From: Polynucleobacter aenigmaticus
GTDB lineage: Bacteria > Pseudomonadota > Gammaproteobacteria > Burkholderiales > Burkholderiaceae
Direction: 5' to 3'
DNA length: 64,000 nucleotides
Assembly (NCBI RefSeq): GCF_002206635.1
Contig: NZ_NGUO01000013.1
Location: forward strand, 45,582-109,581
Both the position numbers and the translations under genes were made by a program. Below, piece by piece: positions 10,873 to 20,747 of the stretch (position 1 is its first letter; each line of letters opens with the position of its first letter). The notes beneath the pieces were generated by a model. That model ran no database searches, was not told the DNA's origin, and worked only from the letters and a program-made list of their open reading frames with translations.

Positions 10873-11754
10873 ATGACGTATTGCGTTGGGCTTTGCCTAA
10901 AAGATGGTTTAGTATTTTTATCGGATACTCGCACTAATGCGGGTGTTGATCAAATTGGCACCTTTAGAAAGATGTCTTTATTTCAAAAAGATAAAGATCG
11001 TCTCTTTACCTTGATGAGTGCCGGCAATCTCGCCATTACTCAGGCTGTAAAAGAAATTTTGCTACAAGGGCAATTGCTCAACGGCAAGAATTTGTGGAAT
11101 GTAGAGAATACGCATGATGCGGCCGTAGTGGTTGGCGATGCTATCAAGCAGGTCTACGAGAGAGATCACAAAGCATTAGAGAAGGCTGGTATCGATTTCA
11201 ATTGCAATCTCATTTTTGGTGGTCAAGTAAAGGGTGAGCGTCCAAGACTTTTTAATATCTACTCAGCCGGTAACTTTATTGAGGCCACGCCTGAAACTTG
11301 TTACTTCCAGATTGGTGAATCTAAATACGGCAAGCCAATCTTAGACAGGGTGATTAGTTTTGATACCCCACTAAATTTAGCGACGAAATGTGCCCTGATT
11401 TCAATGGACTCCACTTTAAACAGCAACATCTCTGTGGGACTGCCATTGGATCTACTGGTCTATGAAAAGAATTCTTTGCAAGCAAGCAAGTTCGTCACCA
11501 TGGATGAATCTAACCCCTACTTTCAAATGATTCATGAGCTCTGGGGTGAGAAATTACGTGCTGCATTCAACTCCATTGCAGAACCAAGCTGGTCTGGGGC
11601 TGCGCCATCCAAATCGATTGCCACACCTGCTAAGAAAATGGGTGCCATACCTATTCATCGTGCTGGTAAGGCAGTTAAGAAGGTAGCGAGCCCCACCAAG
11701 ACTGCAAGCAGGGTCATCCCAAAGAAAACAATGACTAGAAAAGCTAAGGGCTAA
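10873..11754 (+). CDS. Anbu proteasome-type peptidase with basic C-terminal tail
   Basis: Anbu is a bacterial relative of HslV and the 20S proteasome beta subunit, an N-terminal nucleophile peptidase. After removal of Met1 the protein begins with the catalytic Thr (MTYCVGLCLKDG). Asp in LSDTRTNAG and Lys in TFRKMSLF complete the Ntn active-site pattern. The core ends near residue 240. The last 50 or so residues form a Lys/Ala/Pro/Thr-rich tail (blocks such as GKAVKKVASPTK and VIPKKTMTRKAKG) that looks disordered and resembles histone-like tails. It is last in the operon; a GGGG ribosome site sits at 10861-10864 and a strong terminator follows. Confidence 0.92.
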   Translation: MTYCVGLCLKDGLVFLSDTRTNAGVDQIGTFRKMSLFQKDKDRLFTLMSAGNLAITQAVKEILLQGQLLNGKNLWNVENTHDAAVVVGDAIKQVYERDHKALEKAGIDFNCNLIFGGQVKGERPRLFNIYSAGNFIEATPETCYFQIGESKYGKPILDRVISFDTPLNLATKCALISMDSTLNSNISVGLPLDLLVYEKNSLQASKFVTMDESNPYFQMIHELWGEKLRAAFNSIAEPSWSGAAPSKSIATPAKKMGAIPIHRAGKAVKKVASPTKTASRVIPKKTMTRKAKG

Positions 11755-11775
11755 TTTAGCTGACCGCTATAAAGC

Positions 11776-11808
11776 AAAAGGCCTAGATCGCGATGATCTA
11801 GGCCTTTT
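11776..11808. terminator. strong bidirectional intrinsic terminator
   Basis: A perfect 14-bp stem pairs 11776-11789 (AAAAGGCCTAGATC) with 11795-11808 over a 5-base loop, followed by a T-run on the plus strand and a weaker T-rich stretch on the minus strand. It lies between the convergent ends of the Anbu operon and ppsA, so it can stop both. Confidence 0.92.
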
Positions 11809-11848
11809 TTACATCTAATTGACTTGGCTTATATTCAGCCGGAATACA

Positions 11849-14251
11849 TTACGCTTCTTTCTTACCCAGCATTTCCCAAGTAGCTATCACGCTATCTGGA
11901 TTGAGAGAAATAGAAGTAATTCCCTTGGCAACCAACCAACGCGCAAAGTCTGGATGATCTGAAGGGCCTTGGCCACAAATACCAACGTATTTATTTTGCT
12001 TGAGACATGCCTCAATTGAACGCGCAATCATGAACACAACCGCAGGGTCGCGCTCATCAAAGTCAATTGCCAGCAATTCCATACCGGAGTCACGATCCAA
12101 GCCCAAGGTAAGCTGAGTCATATCGTTCGAACCAATCGAGAACCCATCGAAATGCTCGAGGAATTGATCAGCCAAAATCGCATTTGATGGAATCTCGCAC
12201 ATCATGATGAGACGCAAGCCATTTTCACCACGCTTGAGCCCCAAGTTCGCCATCATGTCGATCACCCGCTCAGCCTGCTTAATGGTGCGCACAAACGGCA
12301 CCATGATCTCCACGTTGTCGAGACCCATGTCTTCTCGAACGCGCTTCATTGCAGCGCACTCTAGGGCAAAAGCTTCGCCGAAATCTGCGGACACATAACG
12401 AGATGCACCACGGAAACCCAGCATTGGATTCTCTTCATCTGGTTCATAGCGTGAACCACCGATGAGTTTCTTATATTCGTTTGACTTAAAGTCAGACAAA
12501 CGCACGATGACTGGTTTTGGATAGAACGCAGCAGCAATCGTAGCAACACCCTCAACCAATTTATCTTCATAAAACTGGCGTGGGCTCGCATAGCCACGAG
12601 CAACGCTCTCTACTGCACGCTTGAGATCAGGATCGATGTTTGGATATTCCAGAACAGCACGTGGGTGTACTCCAATGTAGTTATTAATAATGAACTCAAG
12701 GCGGGCCAAGCCAACACCGGCATTCGGGATTTGGCAGAAATCAAATGCTAACTGGGGATTGCCGATATTCATGGTGATCTTCACTGGAATCTCTGGCAAT
12801 ACACCACGAGAAACTTCAGTGACCTCAGTCTCAATCAAACCATCGTAGATATGACCTTCATCACCCTCTGCACAAGAAACCGTCACCATCATGCCGTCTT
12901 GCAGATGCTCAGTGGCATCGCCACAACCTACTACGGCAGGTACGCCCAACTCACGCGCAATAATTGCTGCGTGGCAGGTACGACCACCACGGTTAGTAAC
13001 GATTGCAGAAGCGCGTTTCATCACAGGCTCCCAATTTGGATCAGTCATGTCAGCAACCAATACATCTCCTGGCTGAACACGATCCATCTCGCTTGGATCA
13101 CGAATCACGCGAACTGGACCTGCGCCAATCTTTTGACCAATCGCACGACCTTTAGTCAATACTTTGGAGCTACCTTTGAGTTTGTAGCGCAGCTCTACTT
13201 GACCAGCAGCCTGACTCTTCACCGTCTCTGGGCGAGCTTGCAAAATATAGATACGGCCATCTTGACCATCTTTACCCCACTCGATGTCCATTGGACGACC
13301 ATAGTGCTTTTCAATAATCACCGCGTATTTTGCTAATTCAGTAATGTCCGCATCTTCCAATGAAAAACGATTGCGTTTTTCTGGAACCACATCCACAGTC
13401 ACCACCTTCTCGGCAGAGCCTGCTGGAGCGAATTGCATCTGAATCAATTTGGAACCCAAGGAGCGGCGAATAATCGCTTTCTTATCAAGCGCTAATGTAG
13501 TTTTGAAGACATAGAACTCGTCAGGGTTGACAGCGCCCTGTACTACTGTCTCACCTAAACCATAGCTTGAAGTAATAAATACGACATCTTCGAAGCCAGA
13601 CTCAGTATCCAAAGTAAACATCACGCCAGCAGCGCCTAGGTCTGAACGCACCATCCGTTGAATACCAGCAGACAAAGCTACTTCAGCGTGCGCAAAACCC
13701 TTGTGAACGCGATAGGAAATAGCGCGATCGTTATAAAGGGAAGCAAATACTTCACGAATTTTCTCTAGAACATGATCAATACCTTCAACATTCAAGAATG
13801 TTTCTTGCTGTCCAGCAAATGAAGCATCAGGCAAATCCTCTGCAGTTGCAGAAGAGCGAACTGCGAAAGAGCCGTTGCCAGATTCATCTAATTTCTTAAA
13901 CGCCGTACGAATTTCTTCATCGAGACGTGCCTGTAGCGGTGCAGTCTCAATCCAGCCGCGAATTTCTTTGCCGGCTTCTGCCAATGCACGAACATCATCA
14001 ATATTGAGATTTTCTAAACGCTTCTGAATACGCTCAGTCAAATTGTTGTGCTCTAAGAAATCACGAAATGCCAATGAGGTTGTCGCAAATCCGGTGGGTA
14101 CACGCACTCCCGTGGAAGACAACTGAGAAATCATTTCACCTAATGAAGCATTTTTACCGCCCACTGACTCTACGTCAGTCATGCGGAGTTGCTCAAAAGG
14201 CAAAACATAGGCATTTGCTACATCGCTACTTTGTTGCTGTTGGTTGGACAT
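11849..14251 (-). CDS. ppsA: phosphoenolpyruvate synthase
   Basis: PpsA makes phosphoenolpyruvate from pyruvate with conversion of ATP to AMP, the entry to gluconeogenesis. The 800-residue protein has the N-terminal ATP-binding domain ([32 protein letters not shown]), the swivelling phosphohistidine domain with [15 protein letters not shown] near residue 420, and the C-terminal PEP/pyruvate barrel with [17 protein letters not shown] and the catalytic Cys in GICGQGPSD. It is divergent from ppsR, whose start is 105 bp away; that pairing is standard. Confidence 0.98.
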   Translation of the reverse strand: MSNQQQQSSDVANAYVLPFEQLRMTDVESVGGKNASLGEMISQLSSTGVRVPTGFATTSLAFRDFLEHNNLTERIQKRLENLNIDDVRALAEAGKEIRGWIETAPLQARLDEEIRTAFKKLDESGNGSFAVRSSATAEDLPDASFAGQQETFLNVEGIDHVLEKIREVFASLYNDRAISYRVHKGFAHAEVALSAGIQRMVRSDLGAAGVMFTLDTESGFEDVVFITSSYGLGETVVQGAVNPDEFYVFKTTLALDKKAIIRRSLGSKLIQMQFAPAGSAEKVVTVDVVPEKRNRFSLEDADITELAKYAVIIEKHYGRPMDIEWGKDGQDGRIYILQARPETVKSQAAGQVELRYKLKGSSKVLTKGRAIGQKIGAGPVRVIRDPSEMDRVQPGDVLVADMTDPNWEPVMKRASAIVTNRGGRTCHAAIIARELGVPAVVGCGDATEHLQDGMMVTVSCAEGDEGHIYDGLIETEVTEVSRGVLPEIPVKITMNIGNPQLAFDFCQIPNAGVGLARLEFIINNYIGVHPRAVLEYPNIDPDLKRAVESVARGYASPRQFYEDKLVEGVATIAAAFYPKPVIVRLSDFKSNEYKKLIGGSRYEPDEENPMLGFRGASRYVSADFGEAFALECAAMKRVREDMGLDNVEIMVPFVRTIKQAERVIDMMANLGLKRGENGLRLIMMCEIPSNAILADQFLEHFDGFSIGSNDMTQLTLGLDRDSGMELLAIDFDERDPAVVFMIARSIEACLKQNKYVGICGQGPSDHPDFARWLVAKGITSISLNPDSVIATWEMLGKKEA

Positions 14252-14356
14252 AAAATACTCTCTAAAGATAAGGAAACTGGTCGAGCGGCCGGATAAAATA
14301 CGGCATACTTCATTAACTACACATTGTAGTGCTGACCACGACTTTTAGGCCACCTC

Positions 14357-15184
14357 ATGAGCACCCAAACGCGTATTGTTTTTATTGTTTCTGACGGCAC
14401 TGGAATTACCGCCGAGAACTTCAGCCAGTCGATTTTGGCGCAATTTGAGGCCACTTTTAAGCACATTCGCGTCCCTTTTGTTGATAGCCCTGAAAAAGCT
14501 CATGATGCCGTTTCTAGCATCAATCAGGCCGCCTCCAAATATGGAGTTCAACCTATCGTATTCACCACTTTAGTGAATCCCGAGCTGAATAAGATTGTTG
14601 GCAAGGCCAATGGCCTGATTTTGGATATGTTCCAGACTTTCGTGGCGCCTTTAGAGCAGGCCCTAGGGCTTAAATCCACCCATGCGATGAACCGCCTCCA
14701 TCACAATGCAGATACTGAGGCCTATAAGAGCCGCATTGAAGCCATTAATTATTCGTTGGCACACGATGATGGCCAATCGAACCGAAACCTAGCGGAAGCG
14801 GATGTAATTCTCGTGGGGATATCGCGGGTAGGCAAAACGCCAACTAGCCTCTACTTGGCAATGCAATATGGCATGAAAGCCGCCAACTACCCCCTCATTC
14901 CAGAAGACTTTGAACGTGGTCAATTACCCAAAGACCTCACACCCTATCGCAGCAAGATTTTCGGCCTGATGATCGATGCCGAGCGCCTGTCAGAAATCCG
15001 TAATGAACGTCGCCCCGGCAGCAACTACGCCAAACTAGAGAATTGTCGCTACGAAATTAATGAAGCGACAGCGATGATGAAGAAAGAATCGATTCCTTGG
15101 GTGGTGACTACCAGTAAATCCATTGAAGAGATCGCGACTACCGTGTTGCAATCCATCAAGTCGGATAAAACTATTTTAGGTTAA
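14357..15184 (+). CDS. ppsR: PEP synthase regulatory protein (kinase/pyrophosphorylase)
   Basis: PpsR (DUF299) switches PEP synthase off by ADP-dependent phosphorylation of a Thr next to the catalytic His and on again by phosphate-dependent removal. At 275 residues it is full length. It begins RIVFIVSDGTGITAENF and has the P-loop GISRVGKTPTSLYLA near residue 157. Its partner PpsA shows the target Thr in GGRTCHA. The gene is divergent from ppsA with a 105-bp shared upstream region. Confidence 0.97.
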   Translation: MSTQTRIVFIVSDGTGITAENFSQSILAQFEATFKHIRVPFVDSPEKAHDAVSSINQAASKYGVQPIVFTTLVNPELNKIVGKANGLILDMFQTFVAPLEQALGLKSTHAMNRLHHNADTEAYKSRIEAINYSLAHDDGQSNRNLAEADVILVGISRVGKTPTSLYLAMQYGMKAANYPLIPEDFERGQLPKDLTPYRSKIFGLMIDAERLSEIRNERRPGSNYAKLENCRYEINEATAMMKKESIPWVVTTSKSIEEIATTVLQSIKSDKTILG

Positions 15185-15208
15185 TGAAGCCGCCCTATAT
15201 TGAGGGAT

Positions 15209-16033
15209 CTAGCTACGTCGAACTCGAACCGTCTCAAATAGACAGATAGCTGCGGCAGCAGAAACATTCAAAGACTCTACTCGCGGATCAATAGGTATCG
15301 AAACTCCTTTTGCCTGTGCCATAAGGTCATCAGAGATGCCCTGACCTTCGCTCCCCATCACCCACGCCACGGGATGCATTAGCTCTTTACGCATATTAAA
15401 GATATCTAGCTCACCACCTGCAGTAGCCGCCAATAAAGGGGCTGTAACTGCACTTAAGACTTGCTGATATGACCATCCCTCATAGAGGTCAAGCAAGCGA
15501 TGTGCGCCCATACCGGCACGCAATACTTTGCTCGACCACAGATGGGCACAGCCAGATAATGCGATCACCTGAGTAAAACCAGTTGCAGCAGCAGTTCGCA
15601 AGATAGATCCAAGATTGCCTGCATCTTGTATGCGATCCAGAATAATCACATCACCAGGTAGCGTGGCAATAGATTGTTGTGGTGCCAACGCAGATTGAGG
15701 TAAATCCAAAAGTCCAGCAATGTGCGGAGCGTTTACTAAATCACTAAGTAAGCCCCATAAACCTTTATCCAACTGATATACGCGAGTCTCAGGGCAAATT
15801 TCAACATGGTCATATACGGCCTGAGCAATCTCGGGATTTTGCAAGCCCACCTCAGAAGTAATTAAGAACCTCAGAGCGGGATTACCTACCCAGGCTTGTA
15901 CCAAATGAATTCCTTCAAGCAAAGTCTGACCTGAAATAAATCTCGCCTTTTGCCCTTTAGGGCCAACGGCCTGCAAATGTCTAATCTCTTTAAATAAAGG
16001 ATTTTCTTTCGAGCTAATAAATTCAATTTTCAT
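15209..16033 (-). CDS. TrmH/SpoU-type RNA methyltransferase
   Basis: The 274-residue protein belongs to the SPOUT superfamily of 2'-O-ribose RNA methyltransferases. An N-terminal L30e-like substrate domain is followed by the knotted catalytic domain with VIILDRIQDAGNLGSILRTA (motif 1), VAWVMGSEGQGISDDLM (motif 2) and IPIDPRVESLNVSAAAAICLFE (motif 3), which form the trefoil knot and bind S-adenosylmethionine. The target nucleotide (rRNA or tRNA) cannot be told from sequence. It is last in the long lpx/rnhB unit, 8 bp after rnhB, and converges on ppsR. Confidence 0.9.
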   Translation of the reverse strand: MKIEFISSKENPLFKEIRHLQAVGPKGQKARFISGQTLLEGIHLVQAWVGNPALRFLITSEVGLQNPEIAQAVYDHVEICPETRVYQLDKGLWGLLSDLVNAPHIAGLLDLPQSALAPQQSIATLPGDVIILDRIQDAGNLGSILRTAAATGFTQVIALSGCAHLWSSKVLRAGMGAHRLLDLYEGWSYQQVLSAVTAPLLAATAGGELDIFNMRKELMHPVAWVMGSEGQGISDDLMAQAKGVSIPIDPRVESLNVSAAAAICLFETVRVRRS

Positions 16034-16041
16034 AACTTAGA

Positions 16042-16635
16042 TTATCGACTATGAAGCGCCAAAACATGACGAACAGGAGAAAAGCTGCGACGATGTTGAT
16101 CGCAGGCGCCAAACTCCTTTAAGGCAGCGAAATGGGCTTCGGTTGGATATCCCATGTGCTGGGCAAAACCATACTGTGGATGTAATTCATGAAGAGCCCT
16201 CATTTGACGGTCGCGCGTTACTTTAGCCAAGATTGATGCGGCGGATATTGCCGGCTCCTTGGTATCACCCTTGATGATGGCCTCTGCCGCAATGGGGAGC
16301 TCAGGACAGCGATTGCCATCGATTAAAGCCTTATCAGGCCAGCCACCCAAACGCGTAGTGAGATCTTCAATCGCTCGGCGCATAGCCAGCATGGTTGCTT
16401 GCAAAATATTGATTTCATCGATCTCAACGGGACTGGCTTCACCAATACCCCAGGCTTTAGCCTTGAGTTGAATTTGCTCAAATAAAAACTCTCGTCTTGC
16501 GGGGGATAATTTTTTGGAATCTTTTAATCCAGTGATGGGGTTCTCGGGATCAAGGACAACCGCACCAGCAACAACTGCTCCAGCCAATGGGCCACGCCCC
16601 GCTTCATCAACACCGCAAACCCAAATCACGCTCAC
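16042..16635 (-). CDS. rnhB: ribonuclease HII
   Basis: RNase HII cuts RNA in RNA-DNA hybrids and starts removal of single ribonucleotides from DNA. The 197-residue protein begins with the catalytic [16 protein letters not shown] block (Asp-Glu) and keeps IDGNRCPEL, the GD of [21 protein letters not shown], and a final Asp-containing helix. The start is GTG, overlapping the lpxB stop as GTGA (16632-16635), so the genes are coupled, as is usual for lpxB-rnhB. Confidence 0.96.
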   Translation of the reverse strand: MSVIWVCGVDEAGRGPLAGAVVAGAVVLDPENPITGLKDSKKLSPARREFLFEQIQLKAKAWGIGEASPVEIDEINILQATMLAMRRAIEDLTTRLGGWPDKALIDGNRCPELPIAAEAIIKGDTKEPAISAASILAKVTRDRQMRALHELHPQYGFAQHMGYPTEAHFAALKEFGACDQHRRSFSPVRHVLALHSR

Positions 16636-17834
16636 GCATTAACCCGATTTTTACCAGCAACAATAGTTTGCGCCACAGCTTGGGCAACTAGTAATCCGGT
16701 CGGGCGACGTAAGGTCTCATGCATCTGCGCAAAACGGGATTTAAGCTGGTTTACTTTATCCGGATTATTCAACCAGTCCAATAGTGCATCCGCCAACTTG
16801 CTCGGAGTGGCATCGTCCTGCAGGAGTTCTGGAACAACAAACTCTCCGCATAAAATATTAGGGAGGCCTACATAAGGTAAATATCCTTGGCGCTTCATAA
16901 TCTGGGCAGTAAGCCAGGGCACCTTATACGAAATCACCATTGGCTTTTTCCAGAGCGCCGCTTGTAAGGTGGCTGTGCCACTGGCAATCAACACGACATT
17001 GGCAGCCTCAAGTACGGCATCCGCCTCGCCATCAATCAAATAAATGTGAAGGTCTGGATTTTTCTCTAAAGTGCTTTTGAGTAAAGCTTCAAGCGGTGTA
17101 CGCAAGCGTGGTGTTGCCACTGGAATCACAAAGTGCAGTGACTGTCCTTGCATGCGCTTAGTAAGCTCTGCCATCGCTTCAAAAAAGATAGGGGCAATCA
17201 GCTCGATCTCCGAAACACGGCTACCTGGTAATACTGAAACCAAAATTCCATTTAATGCATCGGTAGGCAGGTTTAAGATTTTTTCGATTCGTTGTTTGGC
17301 AGATGCCGGTTTTGGCTCTAGCGGAATCTCGCTTGCTAGAGGATGCCCAACATAGGTTGCGGGAATTCCAGCACGCTCGTAAATCTCGGTTTCAAATGGG
17401 AAGATGCAGAGCATTCTTTCGACAGCTTGTTTAATCTTGTGAATACGCCCTGCCCTCCAGGCCCAAATGGATGGGGAGACAAAATGCAAAGTGGGTATGC
17501 CGGCCTTACGCAAGGCTAGCTCAACCCCTAAATTGAAATCTGGTGCATCAACACCTAGGTAGACATCAGGACGATCTTCGCCCAAGAGATTATGAATGAG
17601 TTCTTTACGCAATCTCAGAATCGCTGGAAGCTGTTTGATTGCCTCGACATATCCCCGGACACTTAATGTTTCCATGGGCCAATCTGAACGCAGGCCCTCT
17701 GCCTGCATGCGTGGACCGCCAATGCCGTACACCTCGAGCCCCGAGGTATCGGGGATTTGCTTTAAGGCACTCAGCACTGGTGCAGCCAGCAAATCACCCG
17801 AAGGCTCTCCGGCAACACAAGCGAGTTTAGGCAT
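16632..17834 (-). CDS. lpxB: lipid-A-disaccharide synthase
   Basis: LpxB joins UDP-diacylglucosamine and lipid X to form the lipid A disaccharide at the inner membrane. The 400-residue GT-B fold glycosyltransferase opens [17 protein letters not shown], followed by [25 protein letters not shown] and [12 protein letters not shown], all family hallmarks; the acceptor region includes [11 protein letters not shown] near residue 295. It lies 9 bp after lpxA and is coupled to rnhB. Confidence 0.97.
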   Translation of the reverse strand: MPKLACVAGEPSGDLLAAPVLSALKQIPDTSGLEVYGIGGPRMQAEGLRSDWPMETLSVRGYVEAIKQLPAILRLRKELIHNLLGEDRPDVYLGVDAPDFNLGVELALRKAGIPTLHFVSPSIWAWRAGRIHKIKQAVERMLCIFPFETEIYERAGIPATYVGHPLASEIPLEPKPASAKQRIEKILNLPTDALNGILVSVLPGSRVSEIELIAPIFFEAMAELTKRMQGQSLHFVIPVATPRLRTPLEALLKSTLEKNPDLHIYLIDGEADAVLEAANVVLIASGTATLQAALWKKPMVISYKVPWLTAQIMKRQGYLPYVGLPNILCGEFVVPELLQDDATPSKLADALLDWLNNPDKVNQLKSRFAQMHETLRRPTGLLVAQAVAQTIVAGKNRVNA

Positions 17835-17843
17835 AGAGCTGCT

Positions 17844-18641
17844 CTATCGAATAATGCCGCGCGTAGATGCGGCAATAAAGTCGTAGAACTCAGTCAACTT
17901 CTCTGCGGTAGCAGCATCAGATGCACTAGCAGTAGCCATCTTCTGAATCTCTACCTTAGCCTCTTCAAAACTCAGACCGTCTTTGTAAAGCACCTTGTAT
18001 GCCTGACGCAATGCAGAAATGGTCTCACTTGAAAAGCCGCGACGCTTCAGACCTTCCACATTGATACCATGTGGAGATGCTTTATCCCCTGCCGCAATCA
18101 CAAACGGTGGAATGTCTTGCACCAAAGCAGAAGCACCACCAAGCATAGCGTGCTGGCCAACTCGCACAAATTGATGCACGCCAGACATCCCCCCCATAAT
18201 TGCCCAGTCATCTACTCGAACATGACCAGCAATCTGCGCATTACTTGCAAAAATAGTGTTGCTTCCAATTTGGCAATCATGCGCAATATGTACATAAGCC
18301 ATAATCCAGTTGTCATTACCAATTCGGGTAATGCCCTCGTCTTGCGAAGTCCCTGTATGAATGGTCGTGAACTCTCGAATCGTGTTGCGATCGCCAATAA
18401 TCAGTTGGGTCGGCTCGCCGCGGTATTTCATATCTTGCGGAGCGCCACCGATGGCTGCAAAGTGGGCAAAAATATTCTCTTTGCCGATCGTGGTGTAACC
18501 CTCAATCACGGTATGGGAAGCTATCTTGCTGCCAGCGCCGATTTTGACATTGGGCCCAATAACAGAATAGGGGCCGATCTCAACATCACTAGCGATTTCA
18601 GCTTTACTATCAACTATAGCGGATGCATGAATCCGAGTCAT
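17844..18641 (-). CDS. lpxA: UDP-N-acetylglucosamine acyltransferase
   Basis: LpxA transfers a 3-hydroxyacyl chain from ACP to UDP-GlcNAc, the first step of lipid A synthesis. From the ATG at 18641 it has 265 residues, the normal length; a longer frame would add nine residues inside fabZ and is not needed. It is a left-handed beta-helix of hexapeptide repeats ([16 protein letters not shown] and others), with the catalytic His in [10 protein letters not shown]. The stop-start junction with fabZ is TAATG. Confidence 0.97.
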   Translation of the reverse strand: MTRIHASAIVDSKAEIASDVEIGPYSVIGPNVKIGAGSKIASHTVIEGYTTIGKENIFAHFAAIGGAPQDMKYRGEPTQLIIGDRNTIREFTTIHTGTSQDEGITRIGNDNWIMAYVHIAHDCQIGSNTIFASNAQIAGHVRVDDWAIMGGMSGVHQFVRVGQHAMLGGASALVQDIPPFVIAAGDKASPHGINVEGLKRRGFSSETISALRQAYKVLYKDGLSFEEAKVEIQKMATASASDAATAEKLTEFYDFIAASTRGIIR

Positions 18642-19090
18642 TACGCGCCTTTCGTACGAACAGCACAAGTGATATTGGCTTCAGCAGCAAGCTCTCCATC
18701 AACCGTCGCTTGCACCCGGAACTTATAGATACCCGCACGCTCACGTTCTAACTTAGCCGTCATGATGAGTTGATCGCCTGGCAATACTGGCTTTTTAAAG
18801 CGGGCGCCATCAATGCCAGCAAAGTAGTAAACAGCGTCTTCTGCGCGCTCTTCTGAGAACGTCAATAAAGCAGCGGTTTGGGCCAGCGCCTCAATAATCA
18901 AGACACCGGGCATGACTGGAAAATCTGGGAAGTGGCCCTGAAAGAATGGCTCATTTATCGTGACGTTTTTGAGCGCAGTGATGCTCTGACGTGGCTCAAG
19001 CTCCAATACGCGATCAACCAATAAAAATGGATAGCGATGCGGCAATAATTTCAAAATCTTATTAATGTCGATGGCGATGGGTTTGGTCAT
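18641..19090 (-). CDS. fabZ: 3-hydroxyacyl-ACP dehydratase
   Basis: FabZ dehydrates 3-hydroxyacyl-ACP in fatty acid elongation and competes with LpxA for its substrate. The 149-residue hotdog-fold protein has [17 protein letters not shown] with the catalytic His of [23 protein letters not shown] near residue 55 and the conserved Glu in the same block. It lies between lpxD and lpxA and overlaps lpxA by one base (TAATG), the conserved arrangement. Confidence 0.98.
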   Translation of the reverse strand: MTKPIAIDINKILKLLPHRYPFLLVDRVLELEPRQSITALKNVTINEPFFQGHFPDFPVMPGVLIIEALAQTAALLTFSEERAEDAVYYFAGIDGARFKKPVLPGDQLIMTAKLERERAGIYKFRVQATVDGELAAEANITCAVRTKGA

Positions 19091-19140
19091 GTGTTTACCT
19101 GCTAAATAAAGTTTCTAGATTTTTTAATATGATGACGAGC

Positions 19141-20196
19141 TTATTTAGACTTGTCCAATAATCGTAAGCGTTGGCGTATTTTATCGAGACCTCGCAGAAT
19201 AGCTGCATTTTTCTCCCAAGCACTATGCAGCATTGAGGGATAAACACCGGTGTAATGCTGGCCCGGCTCGGTAATGGAACGAATAATCGAGGTATTACCA
19301 GACACCGTAGTTCTATCCGCAATAGTGAGGTGCCCAGCAAAATTGGCTGCACCCCCAATGATGCAGAAATTACCAATCCTGGTGCTTCCCGAAATAGCGG
19401 CACAACCAGCAATAACGCAACAATTACCAACCGTCACGTTATGGGCAATTTGCACTTGATTATCAATCTTTGTCCCAGAACCAATGACGGTATCACTCAT
19501 TGCTCCACGGTCAATGGTGGTTGAAGCCCCAATCTCCACATCGCTGCCAATCACTACGGCCCCAGCTTGCGGGATCTTGACCCACTCAACACCAGTAGCG
19601 GATAAATCAGGAGCAAAACCAAAGCCATCCGCCCCAATCACTGCGCCGCTATGAATAATGCAACGCTCACCAATCTGGGTTTCGGAATAAATGGATACGT
19701 TGGGATAAATCAGGGCATCACTAGCAATGGTGGAATTTCTTGCAACAGAGGTATTACCTAGCAAGACAACACGCTCACCCAATATCACGCTAGGGCCGAT
19801 ATGTACAAATGGGCCAATATGGCATGAAGCAGGAATACTGACAGAAGGATCAATTGCCGCACTGGGATGTACGCCAGGAGCATAAATAGGTGCAGATGCC
19901 TTTGCAAAGTGCTGCGCCATTCTGGCAAAACTTGCGTAGGGATTTTTAGAGACAAAGTAAACGCGTTGCGCAGAATGAGCGCCAGGATTTGCCTGAAGAA
20001 AATCGAGATCTGCCTTGCTAACAATCAGACCGCCAGCAGCGCTATCGCTAGCTTGCTGGCGATACAGCGGATTAGATAAAAAGGAGATTTGAGTAGATTG
20101 GGCTCGCTCGAGAGGAGCGAGGCCCCCAAGCGCGAGGGAGCCATCCCCCACCAAGCTTACTTGAAACTGTTCGGCCAGCTCGATGGCGGTGGGCAT
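19141..20196 (-). CDS. lpxD: UDP-3-O-acylglucosamine N-acyltransferase
   Basis: LpxD adds the second, N-linked hydroxyacyl chain in lipid A synthesis. At 351 residues it has the N-terminal uridine-binding domain ([18 protein letters not shown]), then a long hexapeptide-repeat beta helix with the catalytic His in QIAHNVTVG (residue about 245), and a C-terminal helix. It is 5 bp after skp and 50 bp before fabZ. Confidence 0.97.
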   Translation of the reverse strand: MPTAIELAEQFQVSLVGDGSLALGGLAPLERAQSTQISFLSNPLYRQQASDSAAGGLIVSKADLDFLQANPGAHSAQRVYFVSKNPYASFARMAQHFAKASAPIYAPGVHPSAAIDPSVSIPASCHIGPFVHIGPSVILGERVVLLGNTSVARNSTIASDALIYPNVSIYSETQIGERCIIHSGAVIGADGFGFAPDLSATGVEWVKIPQAGAVVIGSDVEIGASTTIDRGAMSDTVIGSGTKIDNQVQIAHNVTVGNCCVIAGCAAISGSTRIGNFCIIGGAANFAGHLTIADRTTVSGNTSIIRSITEPGQHYTGVYPSMLHSAWEKNAAILRGLDKIRQRLRLLDKSK

Positions 20197-20201
20197 AAAA
20201 C

Positions 20202-20729
20202 TTACTTGAGACTGTTCAAAGCCTTGATGACATCATCAGTAACATCAACCTTTGGATTGGCATAGGCTGGGTCTTGAATAATGACATCAATTTTTCTTTG
20301 GTCCGCAATTTGCTTGAGGGCTTGATTCGCTTTTTCAGCAATCTTGGCACGCTCTTCAAAGTTTCTCTGATTGAGATCTTCCGTGTACTCACGTTGCTTG
20401 CGCTGGAGTTCGCGGTCTTGGTCTGCCAACTCACGTTGACGACGTACGCGATCTGCCTCTGGCATTACCGCTGAGTCACGATCTAATTTTTCAGCAGCAG
20501 ACTTAATTTTTTGAGCGCTTTCACGAATTTCATTCTGACGCTTCATGAACTCGTTCTGCAACTTAGTCTGACTTGCTTTAGCCATATTGGATTCGTTGAA
20601 TACTTTTTCAACGTTAACGGCAGCAACTCGAGTCCCAGCATCTTGAGCAAATGCAGGTGGCAATGTAATAGCAGATGCAATGGCAATTAAGCCAAATTGA
20701 ATCCATTTAGAAGATTGACGAAGCTTCAT
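20202..20729 (-). CDS. skp: periplasmic chaperone Skp/OmpH
   Basis: Skp holds unfolded outer-membrane proteins in the periplasm before BamA inserts them. From the ATG at 20729 the protein has 175 residues: a signal peptide ([20 protein letters not shown], cleavage after PPAFA), then a beta start with [12 protein letters not shown] and long charged helices (coiled-coil tentacles) at about residues 50-140, ending with a [12 protein letters not shown] strand. An earlier possible start (MLKESF) would spoil the signal peptide. It follows bamA directly. Confidence 0.92.
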   Translation of the reverse strand: MKLRQSSKWIQFGLIAIASAITLPPAFAQDAGTRVAAVNVEKVFNESNMAKASQTKLQNEFMKRQNEIRESAQKIKSAAEKLDRDSAVMPEADRVRRQRELADQDRELQRKQREYTEDLNQRNFEERAKIAEKANQALKQIADQRKIDVIIQDPAYANPKVDVTDDVIKALNSLK

Positions 20730-20747
20730 AAAACTTTCCTTAAGCAA

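Noticed and set aside
18069..18728. 219-residue open frame antisense to lpxA/fabZ
   Set aside because: It is a shadow of the beta-helix coding frame, with no family features. The same holds for long antisense frames over ppsA (12851-13336), tsf (28607-29092), dapE (55915-56394) and bamA (20864-21226).
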